A stretch of DNA of 64,000 bases from Leptolyngbya sp. BL0902 (GCF_016403105.1 NZ_CP046155.1:2819906-2883905), one strand, 5' to 3'. Shown: positions 8,484 to 16,976, numbered from the stretch's first letter. Numbers and translations are program-made. Notes: generated by a model not told the origin, from the letters alone.

Positions 8484-9590
8484 CTATTGCGCGGCCTGCT
8501 GCCGGATCAACTGCTGCACCGCCGTCAGGGTGCGGTTCAGTTCGGGGCCTTTGTAGGCGGGGTTGGCGTCAAAGGCTTGCTGCTCCTGCTCCAGCATCAG
8601 CACGTCCTCCCGCACCAGCCGCCGCAGCACAAAGCTGGCGGAGTTAGTAAAGGCGTTTTTGAAGAAGCGCCGCACGGCTTCGGGGGTTTTGTGCAGCTTG
8701 GGGAAACGCCCCAAAGAGGTGAAGTGCAGCAGGTAGGCGCGGGTGTGGGTCTCGCTGATGGGGCAGAAGAGGCAGTAGATTTTGAAGTCTTCCCCCAGGG
8801 TAGACATCCAGTGGGGGTAGTAGTAGTACACGTCCAGGGGTTCGGGGTGCAGTTTCCGCAGGGCAGGGATGAGCAACTGGGTGGCCGACCAAATTTTGTC
8901 GATGCGGTAGTAGCTTTCGGCGTCGTAGTGGGCGTGGACGTGGTTCTCGTCGGCTTCTAGACCTGCCAGGACGGCATTGGCCCACACCTGTGCCCCGCCA
9001 TGGAGGTGGCCGTGGTACATATCCATCAGGTTTTCGATCAAAAACGAGTAGTGGGATTGCACGTCAATCACCGCCACCGACCCAATGAAGTTGAGGTGGT
9101 CAAACTCTGGTACGCCCATGGGTTTGACCTGATCCGCTAAGTCCGCTTCCCCCGGAAACAGCCAGATAAAGCCGTCCATTTCCTTCACCGGATAGGTGCG
9201 TAGGGTGCAGGTGGGCAGCTTTTGCTGGGGTTCTAGGTAGGGAATGTGGGCGCAGGTGCCGTTGGGGGCAAACTGCCAGCCGTGGTAGGCGCAGGTGATG
9301 TTGTCGCCCTCAATGGTGCCCTCACTCAGCTTGACCTGACGGTGGGGACAGCGATCCTCCACCGCCACCGCCTGCCCCTGGCTGTTGCGGTAGAGCACAA
9401 TCGGCTGGTGCCACAGGGTGCGGGCGAGGGGTTTGTCCGTCAGCTCTGTGCTTTGGGCCACCACATACCAGTGGTTGAGGTTGATGCCCAACTGCCGCAG
9501 CGCCTTGGCCTTAGGCTGCGCGACTGGTTTAGGGGATTCGGCCACCGCCGTCACCGATTGCAGGTCAATTACATCCATCGCTTGGCTCAC
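8484..9590 (-). CDS. Rieske 2Fe-2S oxygenase, pheophorbide a oxygenase-like
   Basis: 368 residues. The Rieske cluster ligands are clear: Cys81-x-His83 and Cys100-x2-His103 (CPH...CAYHGW). A mononuclear iron site follows as ENLMDMYHGHLHGG, the usual Asp/His pattern of ring-hydroxylating oxygenase alpha subunits. The C-terminal region matches the PaO/Tic55/choline monooxygenase-like group common in cyanobacteria. The enzyme should take electrons from ferredoxin and hydroxylate or cleave a cyclic substrate, possibly a chlorophyll derivative; the substrate is inference. Three ATTCCGAT repeats lie about 50 bp upstream of its start. Confidence 0.85.
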   Translation of the reverse strand: MSQAMDVIDLQSVTAVAESPKPVAQPKAKALRQLGINLNHWYVVAQSTELTDKPLARTLWHQPIVLYRNSQGQAVAVEDRCPHRQVKLSEGTIEGDNITCAYHGWQFAPNGTCAHIPYLEPQQKLPTCTLRTYPVKEMDGFIWLFPGEADLADQVKPMGVPEFDHLNFIGSVAVIDVQSHYSFLIENLMDMYHGHLHGGAQVWANAVLAGLEADENHVHAHYDAESYYRIDKIWSATQLLIPALRKLHPEPLDVYYYYPHWMSTLGEDFKIYCLFCPISETHTRAYLLHFTSLGRFPKLHKTPEAVRRFFKNAFTNSASFVLRRLVREDVLMLEQEQQAFDANPAYKGPELNRTLTAVQQLIRQQAAQ

Positions 9591-9638
9591 TTGGTAATGC
9601 TGTGTTGTGATGGCAACCCATCAAGGTCAACTCCGGTT

Positions 9639-9670
9639 ATTCCGATAATTCCGATCAGATAATTCCGATC
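9639..9670. repeat. three direct ATTCCGAT repeats upstream of the Rieske gene
   Basis: Direct copies of ATTCCGAT start at 9639, 9648 and 9662. They sit in the 384-bp divergent gap between the Rieske gene and the RND gene, where promoters and operators are expected. Nothing else in this gap could be assigned. Confidence 0.6.
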
Positions 9671-9974
9671 AAAGTATAGGGGAAGGCCCACCGGAAGGCC
9701 CGCCTGCTCTAGCCTTGGAAGCGCCCTAGGTAAGAACGCTCGATAGTCTACTTTACGAAGCCTGAGCCGATTCGTAAACTAGCTTGGCCTTGCCTTGGGT
9801 CGCGACGAAGGGCACGACGGCATCCCCCGATCACCCATAGGACTGATCTACAATGATCTTCGAGCCTTCCTGGGCGTGGCTAGGCCCTGGTCGAACGTGC
9901 GTCCCGACCTAATATTCCCCCGTGTTTCCAGCCTCAATCCCCCTCTCTCAATCCTGAATCTCTCTCCTGAGTCT

Positions 9975-12900
9975 ATGAACATTTCCGGCTGGTCTATTCG
10001 TCGCCCTGTACCCATCATCGTGACCTTTTTGGTGCTGACCCTGGCGGGGCTGTTGTCCTTTGGGCAGTTGGGCATTGACGAAAACCCCAATATCGAGTTT
10101 CCCGCCGTCACCGTCACTGTGACCCAGGTGGGGGCGGGGCCGGAGGAACTGGAAACCCAGGTGACGCGCAAGATTGAGGATGCCGTGGCCGGATTGGGCG
10201 ACATCGACGAAATCCGCTCCACGGTGCGGGATGGCGCTTCGACGACGGTGATTTCCTTCATCCTTGGTACCGATGTGGATCGGGCCACCAACGACGTGCG
10301 GGATGCGGTGACGCGGATTCGCAGTGACCTTCCTGGCAACAGCCAGGAACCCGTGATTCGGCGGCTGGAGTTTGGCGGCAGCGCCATGGTGACGTACGCC
10401 GTGAACTCAGATCGGCGATCCGTGGAGGAACTGAGTGACCTGGTGGATCGCACCATCAGTCAGGAAATTTTGACCGTGCCCGGTGTGGCGCGGGTAGACC
10501 GGGTGGGCGGCGTTGACCCAGAAATTCGGGTTGATTTGGATCCGCAACAACTGGATGCCCTCGGCATTACCGCCACCCAGGTGAACGACCAAATCCGCGC
10601 ATTGAACATCAACCTGCCCAGCGGACGGGCCACCCTGAGCGGGCAGGAACAAAGCTTCCGTACCCTGGGCAGTGCCGAAACGGTGGAGGATATGCAGTCT
10701 GCCCGGATTGTGCTGCCCAATGGTGCCACGGTGCCCCTCACCAGTCTGGGCCAGGTGTCCCTAGATTTTGGCGAGGTGCGGCAGGCGGCTAATCTCAGCG
10801 GCGACCCCGTGGTGGCGTTCCAGGTCTTTCGCAGCACGGGCAGCGTCCTCGTCTCGGTGGAGGATGGCGTGACGGCTGCGGTGGAGCGGCTGCGGCAAAC
10901 CCTGCCGGAGGATGTCAGCCTAGAGCTCATCTTCACCCGCGCCACGGAAATCCGTGATTCCTACCAGGCTTCTATCGACTCCCTGATCCTCGGCTGTATT
11001 TTGGCGGTGGTGGTGGTGGGCGTGTTCCTGCGCGACTGGCGGGCCACGCTGATTACGGCCACGGCCCTGCCCCTGTCGATTATCCCCACCTTTTGGGTGC
11101 TGGGCTGGTTCGACTACACCCTCAACAGCATGACCCTGCTGGGCCTCACCCTGGCGGTGGGCAACCTGGTGGACGATGCGATTGTGGAAATCGAGAACGT
11201 CGAGCGCCACATCCGCATGGGCAAACGGCCCTTCCAGGCGGCGCTGGATTCCACCGCAGAAGTCGGTCTGGCGGTGGTGACGACGACGGCCACCATCGTG
11301 GCGGTGTTTCTGCCCGTGGCCTTCATGGGCGGCATTCCGGGGCAGTTCTTCCAGCCCTTTGGGGTGACGGTGGCCACGGCGACGGTATTCTCCACCATCG
11401 TGGCCCGCACGGTGACGCCGATGATGGCGGCCTACCTGCTCCAATCCAAACCCCAGACCGTCTTCGGCGATGATCCCCTGGAAACCTTTGACAGCAACGG
11501 CACCCGTCGCCGCCCCGGTCTCTACCAACGGCTGCTGCGCTGGGCCTTGCGCCACCGAGGTGTGACCCTGGCCCTGGCCCTGATTTTCTTCGTGGGCAGT
11601 CTGCGTCTGGTGCCCTACATTCCCACCAACCTGTTCGATGCCAGCGACTCCGGCCTCTCCACCATCACCGTGGAACTGCCCCCCGGTGCCACCCTGGCCG
11701 ATACCCAGCGGGCCACCACCCAAGTCACCGATGGCCTGCTAGAAAACCCCGCCGTTTCCGCCGTGCTGTCCACCGAGGGCGGCGAAAGCGGCGTCAACCA
11801 AGCCACCCTCTACGTGCGCCTGCTGCCCAGAAACGAGCGTGAGGTCTCCCAACGCCAGTTTGAGCAGGAGATTCGCCCCCTGTTTGAACAGGTGCCCGGT
11901 GCCCGCGTCACCTTCCAAAGCCAGGGGGCCGGGGGCGAAAGCAAGGATCTCACCGTCGTCCTCAAAAGCGATGACCCCATTGCCCTCCGGGAAACCTCCG
12001 ACGCCCTCACCCGCGAAATGCGCGGCGTCCCTGGCCTGGTGGATGTCAGCTCCAGCGCCAGCCTAGTGCGGCCAGAGGTGCAGATCATCCCTGACCGCGA
12101 CCGCGCCGCCGACCTGGGTGTGACCGTGCAAGCCATCGCTGGCACTGCCTCCCTCGCCACCCTGGGCGACACCGACGCCAACCTAGCGGACTTCAACCTG
12201 GGCGACCGCCAAATCCCCATCCGCGTCCAAATCGCCCCCGAATTCCGCGACGACCCCATCCTGCTGCAAACCCTGCGCGTGCCCAGCCAAACCGGAGCCC
12301 TGGTACCCCTTTCCGCCGTCGCCGAGGTGCGCTTTGGCAGCGGCCCTGCCCAAATCGACCGCTTCGACCGCTCTCGCCAAGTCACCGTCGGCGGCAACCT
12401 CCAGGGCATCACCCTCGGCCAAGGGCTGGCCCTAGTGGATGACCTGCCCACCATGCAAAATCTGCCCGCCGCTGTCACCCAGCAGCCCGCCGGGGAAGCG
12501 GAAATCATGCGCGACATCTTCACCCGCTTTGGCCTCGCCCTGGCCACGGCGGTACTGATGATCTTCGCCGTCCTCGTCCTGCTCTACAACAGCTTCATCT
12601 ACCCCGTGGCGGTGATGGCCGCCCTACCCCTCTCCGTCGGCGGTGCCCTGCTGGGCCTGCTCATTTTCCAAAAACCCCTCGGACTCTTCGCTCTAATCGG
12701 CATCGTGCTGCTGATGGGCCTTGTCACCAAAAACGCCATCCTGCTGGTGGACTACGCCCTCATGGCCAAGGAACGGGGCAAAACCCGCCGTGATGCCGTT
12801 GTGGAAGCCGGAGTCACCCGTTTTCGCCCGATTTTGATGACCTCCATCTCCACCATGGCTGGGATGGTGCCCATCGCCCTCGAACTCGGTGCAGGCGGCG

Positions 12901-13112
12901 AAACCCGCAGCCCCATGGCCATCGCCGTCATCGGCGGCTTCACCACATCCACCCTGCTCACCCTCGTCGTGGTGCCCGTCCTCTACACCTACATCGACCG
13001 CCTGAATAGCATGATCGGCAATCTCATCCACCGCCTCACCGGGGGCGACTCCACCCCCCAGCCCCCCACCCCCCAAGAAGTTCCGCCCAAGGAGTATACG
13101 CTGAGTAAATAG
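9975..13112 (+). CDS. RND efflux permease (AcrB/HAE1 family)
   Basis: About 1045 residues from the ATG at 9975, the standard RND length; the frame is open 180 bp further upstream but that extension is not family-like. The N-terminus (MNISGWSIRRPVPIIVTF) gives TM1. The proton-relay aspartates are in TM4 (LAVGNLVDDAIVEIENVERH), and the later TM repeat carries NAILLVDYA. The porter regions lie between TM1-2 and TM7-8. Such pumps work as inner-membrane trimers with a periplasmic adaptor and an outer-membrane TolC-type channel; neither is encoded next to it. The substrate is unknown. Confidence 0.93.
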   Translation: MNISGWSIRRPVPIIVTFLVLTLAGLLSFGQLGIDENPNIEFPAVTVTVTQVGAGPEELETQVTRKIEDAVAGLGDIDEIRSTVRDGASTTVISFILGTDVDRATNDVRDAVTRIRSDLPGNSQEPVIRRLEFGGSAMVTYAVNSDRRSVEELSDLVDRTISQEILTVPGVARVDRVGGVDPEIRVDLDPQQLDALGITATQVNDQIRALNINLPSGRATLSGQEQSFRTLGSAETVEDMQSARIVLPNGATVPLTSLGQVSLDFGEVRQAANLSGDPVVAFQVFRSTGSVLVSVEDGVTAAVERLRQTLPEDVSLELIFTRATEIRDSYQASIDSLILGCILAVVVVGVFLRDWRATLITATALPLSIIPTFWVLGWFDYTLNSMTLLGLTLAVGNLVDDAIVEIENVERHIRMGKRPFQAALDSTAEVGLAVVTTTATIVAVFLPVAFMGGIPGQFFQPFGVTVATATVFSTIVARTVTPMMAAYLLQSKPQTVFGDDPLETFDSNGTRRRPGLYQRLLRWALRHRGVTLALALIFFVGSLRLVPYIPTNLFDASDSGLSTITVELPPGATLADTQRATTQVTDGLLENPAVSAVLSTEGGESGVNQATLYVRLLPRNEREVSQRQFEQEIRPLFEQVPGARVTFQSQGAGGESKDLTVVLKSDDPIALRETSDALTREMRGVPGLVDVSSSASLVRPEVQIIPDRDRAADLGVTVQAIAGTASLATLGDTDANLADFNLGDRQIPIRVQIAPEFRDDPILLQTLRVPSQTGALVPLSAVAEVRFGSGPAQIDRFDRSRQVTVGGNLQGITLGQGLALVDDLPTMQNLPAAVTQQPAGEAEIMRDIFTRFGLALATAVLMIFAVLVLLYNSFIYPVAVMAALPLSVGGALLGLLIFQKPLGLFALIGIVLLMGLVTKNAILLVDYALMAKERGKTRRDAVVEAGVTRFRPILMTSISTMAGMVPIALELGAGGETRSPMAIAVIGGFTTSTLLTLVVVPVLYTYIDRLNSMIGNLIHRLTGGDSTPQPPTPQEVPPKEYTLSK

Positions 13113-13164
13113 CCCCCAAATAGCCCTATAATAGGTATCCGTTGGTCATTGGCCAGCGCACCTC

Positions 13165-13236
13165 GCGGGTGTAGTTCAGTGGTAGAACGTCAGCTTCCCA
13201 AGCTGAATGTCGTGAGTTCGAGTCTCATCACCCGCT
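13165..13236 (+). tRNA. tRNA-Gly (anticodon CCC)
   Basis: Acceptor GCGGGTG/CACCCGC, D-arm GTTC/GAAC, anticodon stem TCAGC/GCTGA enclosing TTCCCAA (anticodon CCC), T-arm GTGAG TTCGAGT CTCAT. CCA is not encoded. It decodes GGG. Confidence 0.95.
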
Positions 13237-13294
13237 TTCAAAATGGCCCGCAAGAGTTCTGGCAGTGCTAATCTGAGCTACCAAGATTTCCATA

Positions 13295-13750
13295 ATGGCT
13301 ATGGCAAATACGCTTTCAACGGCAGAACTTCAGTCGGCCCAGTCGCTTTTGCAACACTACGCTCCGGCCCAGACGGCCCTGGAAAATCTGCACCAGCACC
13401 GGGGCAACCTGGAGGCCAGCCTGGAGGATTTGGCGATGGCGGCGGCGGGGTCAGCGGTCTATGGGGAGACGGATCGGGGCGGCGGCAAGACCCTGCGCCA
13501 GGTGCTATTGGCGAACCTGCGGCGGGAGTTGTGTGGTGATGACAGCTTTCGGGAAAAGGTGGAGGAATACAACAAAAACCCGGCCCAGGCGGCTCTGCTA
13601 ACGGGGTTGATTGTCTATGTGGTGGAGCTGGTGGCGCTGCCCTGGATGAGTCCGGCCATTGCGACGGTGGCGGTGCTGTGGATTCTCAAAATTGGCCTGC
13701 GCACGTTCTGCGACTATACGGAACCTGCTGAAACCCAGCGTGGTGGGTGA
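13295..13750 (+). CDS. conserved hypothetical protein with C-terminal hydrophobic segments
   Basis: I do not recognise this 151-residue protein. Residues 1-90 look helical and charged (LQHYAPAQTALENLHQHRGNLEASLEDL resembles an amphipathic or coiled-coil helix, shortened here). Residues from about 96 to 135 are hydrophobic (ALLTGLIVYVVELVALP and AIATVAVLWILKIGL), which suggests one or two membrane helices. It begins 58 bp after tRNA-Gly and is followed by a strong terminator at 13796-13851. Confidence 0.6.
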   Translation: MAMANTLSTAELQSAQSLLQHYAPAQTALENLHQHRGNLEASLEDLAMAAAGSAVYGETDRGGGKTLRQVLLANLRRELCGDDSFREKVEEYNKNPAQAALLTGLIVYVVELVALPWMSPAIATVAVLWILKIGLRTFCDYTEPAETQRGG

Positions 13751-13771
13751 TGTCGGTGCCTAGCTTTTCGG

Positions 13772-13799
13772 GGGTGCATTGCTTCGCGAATGGCACCCT
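13772..13799. repeat. palindromic GTGCATTGC...GAATGGCAC repeat
   Basis: An imperfect palindrome GGGTGCATT GCTTCGC GAATGGCACCC. A near copy (GTTGCATTGCTTTGTGAATGCACCCTGC) lies at 18914-18943, which points to a dispersed REP-like element. Confidence 0.55.
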
Positions 13800-13851
13800 A
13801 CCACTTCAATAACGGTGCCGACCGCTACCACAGTGCAGTGGTAGGGTTTTT
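13796..13851 (+). terminator. intrinsic terminator with long loop
   Basis: Perfect 10-bp stem CCCTACCACT/AGTGGTAGGG with a 31-nt loop, followed by five T. It partly overlaps the palindromic repeat just upstream and follows the hypothetical gene ending at 13750. Confidence 0.6.
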
Positions 13852-13922
13852 CTCAACTTGCACTAGCCAGATCATCACCACGGTGGGCTGCATAACCGAA
13901 GTAATGTTGCTGCATCGGTGCT

Positions 13923-14099
13923 CTAGAAATCTGGAGACAGAATCTCATCGAGGGTGAGGTGGTCGAGCCACTGGGTGCGGTCTTTTGTGTAGTCGCCGTG
14001 GCCTTGGTCGAACTGTTTGATAAAGCGCACCGCATCAACATAGCCTAGGGTATCGACTAGGTCTTGAAAGCCTTGGTTGGGCGGTTCCGTGGGGGGCAT
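13923..14099 (-). CDS. small conserved cyanobacterial protein (58 aa)
   Basis: A 58-codon ORF on the minus strand: it begins MPPTEPPNQGFQDLV, continues with LGYVDAVRFIKQFDQG and ends WLDHLTLDEILSPDF. The LGYxxAxRFIKQFxxGxGDYTxxR pattern is one I associate with short cyanobacterial proteins encoded next to toxin-antitoxin-like genes; this is recall, not a search. No ribosome site is evident before the ATG. It diverges from the HicB-like gene, leaving about 60 bp for both promoters. Confidence 0.6.
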   Translation of the reverse strand: MPPTEPPNQGFQDLVDTLGYVDAVRFIKQFDQGHGDYTKDRTQWLDHLTLDEILSPDF

Positions 14100-14162
14100 G
14101 GGATTGTGGGATATGATCTGAGTGATGCAGCCTATGTTTATTAGCAGAGAGAGGTGGTTGAG

Positions 14163-14369
14163 ATGCGATCACTCACCTATACTGTAGCGCTTTATCCCTC
14201 TGAGGAAGGGTATAGTGTGTCTTGCCTTGGGTTGCCGGGGTGCTGGTCTCAGGGAGAAACCGAGGCCGAGGCCATAGCCAATATTCAGGTGGCGATTCAA
14301 GAATATTTGGCCGCTATCGCAGAATTGGTTCCTAGTGATCAACGGCGCGAAGTGAATGTTTTGGTGTAG
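14163..14369 (+). CDS. HicB-like (UPF0150) antitoxin-family protein
   Basis: A 68-residue protein with the compact HicB/UPF0150 pattern: a beta strand LTYTVALYPSEEGYSVSC, LPGCWSQGETEAEAIANIQVAI helix (quoted in part), and a short tail. HicB proteins neutralise the mRNA interferase HicA, but there is no HicA gene here. The ATG at 14163 is preceded by GAGG at suitable spacing; a GTG 9 bp upstream is also possible. The next small gene begins one base after its stop, so the two are probably translationally coupled. Confidence 0.8.
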   Translation: MRSLTYTVALYPSEEGYSVSCLGLPGCWSQGETEAEAIANIQVAIQEYLAAIAELVPSDQRREVNVLV

Positions 14370-14370
14370 C

Positions 14371-14532
14371 ATGGCTGCTTTTGAGGCGACGGAACAGGCT
14401 GGGCCGACGGTTTTGCAGCGGATGGGTGGCATTCCTCAGCATTTGCTTTCGGTGGGAGGATTGTCAGACCGTGATACCCGCCGAGCGTTGATTGCCGCAA
14501 GGATCCAAGCCCGCCATCAGGCTAGATCCTAA
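14371..14532 (+). CDS. small protein coupled to the HicB-like gene (53 aa)
   Basis: A 53-residue ORF with ATG one base after the hicB-like stop. It contains VLQRMGGIPQHLLSVGGLSD followed by a basic helix ending IAARIQARHQARS. The MGGxPxxLL..G.LSDRD..R pattern is, to my recollection, shared by small cyanobacterial proteins encoded after HicB-like genes. It has no HicA dsRNA-binding-like fold features, so it is not the expected toxin. Function is unknown. Confidence 0.6.
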   Translation: MAAFEATEQAGPTVLQRMGGIPQHLLSVGGLSDRDTRRALIAARIQARHQARS

Positions 14533-14562
14533 TTTCCAATACGGTGATTTTGATATCGTCGC

Positions 14563-14769
14563 TCATAGATAGTGAGTAATTTCTACAAAGTCTTCATCGC
14601 TGTGGTCGGCGGGAGAAAATGAGGCTTCAATTTCGGCTTGTTCTTGGGTGTCCACATAGGGAAGGAGCAGGTCAAAGAACTTGAACCACTCTTCGCGCAT
14701 CACCTCTCGGACGCTGTCTTTGATGAGCATCTTGAGTGCTTGTAAATCGAGGGAGGCGGTGGGTTCCAT
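14563..14769 (-). CDS. probable orphan antitoxin-like protein (68 aa)
   Basis: The 68-residue sequence begins MEPTASLDLQALKMLIKDSV, then REVMREEW, and ends with an acidic PADHSDEDFVEITHYL. The layout (short N-terminal strand, LK..I..VREVLREE helix, acidic C-terminus) resembles cyanobacterial antitoxins usually followed by a RelE/ParE toxin. No toxin follows here; the insertion sequence lies immediately upstream of it. Assignment is by resemblance only. Confidence 0.5.
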   Translation of the reverse strand: MEPTASLDLQALKMLIKDSVREVMREEWFKFFDLLLPYVDTQEQAEIEASFSPADHSDEDFVEITHYL

Positions 14770-14815
14770 AGCGGTTCTGTATCTGGGTAGGGTGGGCCTG
14801 TCTCTATTGTGTACG

Positions 14816-16128
14816 ACACTAAGGATCGCGGATTGAATAAGGTGTAATACTTTGGGTTGGGCTCTTATCCTAGAGAGGAAGCGAGAGGAGCCGATAGATG
14901 ATCATTGCCTACCCTGCCTCCGTAGAAGCTCAAATGCAGCGGTACTACCAGTCGTTGTCCGAGAAGGATCGTCGCCGCTATGCGGCCATCGAAGCGATGA
15001 AATTAGGGTATGGCGGGCAAGCCCATCTTTGGCGACTCTTGGGATGCCATCACGCCACCTTGGCGCTAGGTCTAGCCGAACTGAACGATATTGCAGCCCT
15101 CGACCAGGAGCGAGTTCGCCAGCCTGGTGGGGGGCGAAAATCAGCCCTGGCCACCATGGCTGGCTTAGACGAGGCCTTTTTGCGGGTGCTGGAACGCCAT
15201 ACGGCGGGTTCTCCCATGGATGAAACGCTCAAGTGGACGAATCTCAAGCGCCACGAGATTGCCGCTTTGCTTCAAGACGAGGGCATCACGGTGAGTGTGA
15301 CGGTGGTGGACCCGTTGTTAAAGAAGCACCATTTTCGGAAACGCAAAGCGGTGAAAGCGCTGGCCACGGGAACCAGTGAGCACCGTCATGAGCCATTTGA
15401 GACCATCGAGCGCTTGAAGGAGACCTATCAGGTAGCGGGCAACCCGGTGATGAGCATGGACACAAAAAAAGAGAATGGATTGGCCCGCTGTACCGGGAGG
15501 GCACCCTCTACACGCAGGAACCCATTGAGGTGTTTGACCACGACTGGGCCAGTCTGGCTACTGGAGTCGCCATTCCCCATGGGTTGTATGACCTGACGGA
15601 TAACGTGGGCTACATCCACATCGGCACCAGCCACGATACCACCGAGTTTGCCTGTGACTCGATTCGCCATTGGTGGAACACCTATGGCAAAAGTCGCTAC
15701 CCACTCGCCACCTCGATTTTGCAGTTATGCGATGGGGGAGGCCGCAATAGCTCACGCCATTACATTTTCAAGCAGGACTTGCAAGGGTTGGCCAATGAAC
15801 TGGGAGTCGAAATTCCCATCGCTCACTATCCCCCGTATACCTCCAAGTACAATCCGATTGAGCATCGCTTGTTTCCCCATGTCTCACGGGCCTGTCAAGG
15901 CATGATCTTTGACCGTGTCCAGACGGTTCAAGACCTCATCGCCCGGACGACGACGCGCACCGGACTGAAGGTGTTTACGACCATCCTCGACAAGCCCTAT
16001 CAAATAGGACGAAAAGTCGCTGAAGACTTCAAAGCTACGATGACGATTGTCTTTGATGATGTCTTACCACAATGAAACTACACTGCCGTCCCAGAAGTAC
16101 AGGTTATTTAATCCACGTTCCTAAGTGT
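14816..16128 (+). mobile_element. ISAzo13/IS630-like insertion sequence
   Basis: An element of about 1.31 kb bounded by imperfect terminal inverted repeats: left end 14816-14851 (starting ACACTAAGGATCGCGGATTG) and right end 16093-16128 (reverse complement starting ACACTTAGGAACGTGGATTA). About three quarters of the first 34 positions match. It contains one transposase in two overlapping frames. No clear target duplication was found, so the outer limits may be off by a few bases. Confidence 0.75.
14898..16075 (+). CDS. ISAzo13-family DDE transposase, two frames joined by -1 frameshift
   Basis: The first frame (14898 onward) has the RQPGGGRKS region, a DNA-binding LKWTNLKRHEIA segment and the first catalytic Asp in SMDTKK, and would read on to 15596. 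The second frame (open from before 15530 to 16075) carries the second Asp (QLCDGGG) and the Glu (SKYNPIEHRLFPH). A run of seven A at 15464-15470 follows the first Asp. A -1 shift there gives SMDTKK-REWIGPLYREG, which continues the family sequence without loss. This is either programmed frameshifting, common in this IS group, or a recent inactivating indel. All three DDE residues are kept. Confidence 0.8.
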
Positions 16129-16157
16129 TGGGTTCCGCTTCGCTGCACCCAACCTAC
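16127..16157. repeat. REP-like palindrome next to the IS right end
   Basis: GTTGGGTTCCGC then TTCGCTGCACCCAACCTAC forms an imperfect hairpin (GTTGGGT/ACCCAAC). Sequences of this type are widespread intergenic repeats in bacteria. It abuts the right end of the insertion sequence. Confidence 0.6.
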
Positions 16158-16306
16158 TTTGGAGATGTGTCAGGCAACCAGCCCTCCCAGTCCTGCCGCC
16201 GAGACTGCACCCAGGCGATACAATAATCTTCGCTATATGTAGCCCGTCCCTCCGTCCCCCAATCCCCCCATCGCCCTGTCCTCCATCCCAAAAAAGGAGC
16301 CCCGCC

Positions 16307-16900
16307 ATCTACACCCGTCCCCTGGCCCGATTGATTGAAGAACTCCAGCGACTTCCTGGCGTTGGCCCCAAGTCGGCGCAGCGGTTGGCGTTGCACATCC
16401 TCAAGCGGCCCCAGGTGGAGGTACAAGCCTTGGCCCAGGCGTTGCTGGATGCGAAATCTCAGGTGGGGCAGTGTTCGGTGTGTTTTCACCTGTCGGCGGA
16501 TCCGGTGTGCGACATTTGCCGTGCCCCCAGCCGCGATCCGCAAACCCTGTGTGTGGTGGCCGATTCGCGGGATGTGATCGCCATCGAAAAAACCCGCGAG
16601 TATCGGGGCAAATACCACGTCCTGGGCGGGCTGATTTCCCCCATGGATGGCATTGGCCCGGAACAGCTCAACATTGGCCCCCTGGTGCATCGGGTGAATA
16701 AGGAGGGCATTAAAGAAGTGATCATGGCCATCAGCCCCAGCATTGAGGGTGACACGACGACCCTGTACGTGGGCCAACTGCTGAAGCCCTTTACCCGCGT
16801 CACTCGCATTGCCTTTGGCCTGCCCATGGGCGGCGACCTGGAATATGCCGATGAAGTCACCCTGGCCAGGGCGCTAGAAGGGCGGCGGGATTTGGATTAG
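16307..16900 (+). CDS. recR: recombination mediator RecR
   Basis: RecR works with RecF/RecO to load RecA on gapped DNA. The helix-hairpin-helix [15 protein letters not shown], the four-cysteine zinc finger (CSVC...CDIC) and the TOPRIM domain ([18 protein letters not shown]) are all present; about 197 residues. The conserved N-terminus [12 protein letters not shown] has no ATG, GTG or TTG in front of it: a strong site AAAGGAG (16293-16299) lies 7 bp before an ATC at 16307. The next standard start, TTG at 16331, would delete YTRPLAR. I therefore place the start at the ATC, with the TTG as the alternative. Confidence 0.9.
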   Translation: MYTRPLARLIEELQRLPGVGPKSAQRLALHILKRPQVEVQALAQALLDAKSQVGQCSVCFHLSADPVCDICRAPSRDPQTLCVVADSRDVIAIEKTREYRGKYHVLGGLISPMDGIGPEQLNIGPLVHRVNKEGIKEVIMAISPSIEGDTTTLYVGQLLKPFTRVTRIAFGLPMGGDLEYADEVTLARALEGRRDLD

Positions 16901-16976
16901 GGCACCGTCACTGGTGGGTTAGAGTAGAGAAAGCACGGCGAGGGCGGGGGCCTTCTGGGGTTAAGGCAGGGCACCG

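Noticed and set aside
10920..11723. 267-residue ORF antisense to the RND gene
   Set aside because: His/Gly/Gln-rich shadow translation of GC-rich coding DNA.
13853..14041. 62-residue minus-strand ORF
   Set aside because: Low-complexity, Thr/Ser-rich translation; it overlaps the better-supported 58-codon gene at 13923-14099 on the same strand in another frame.
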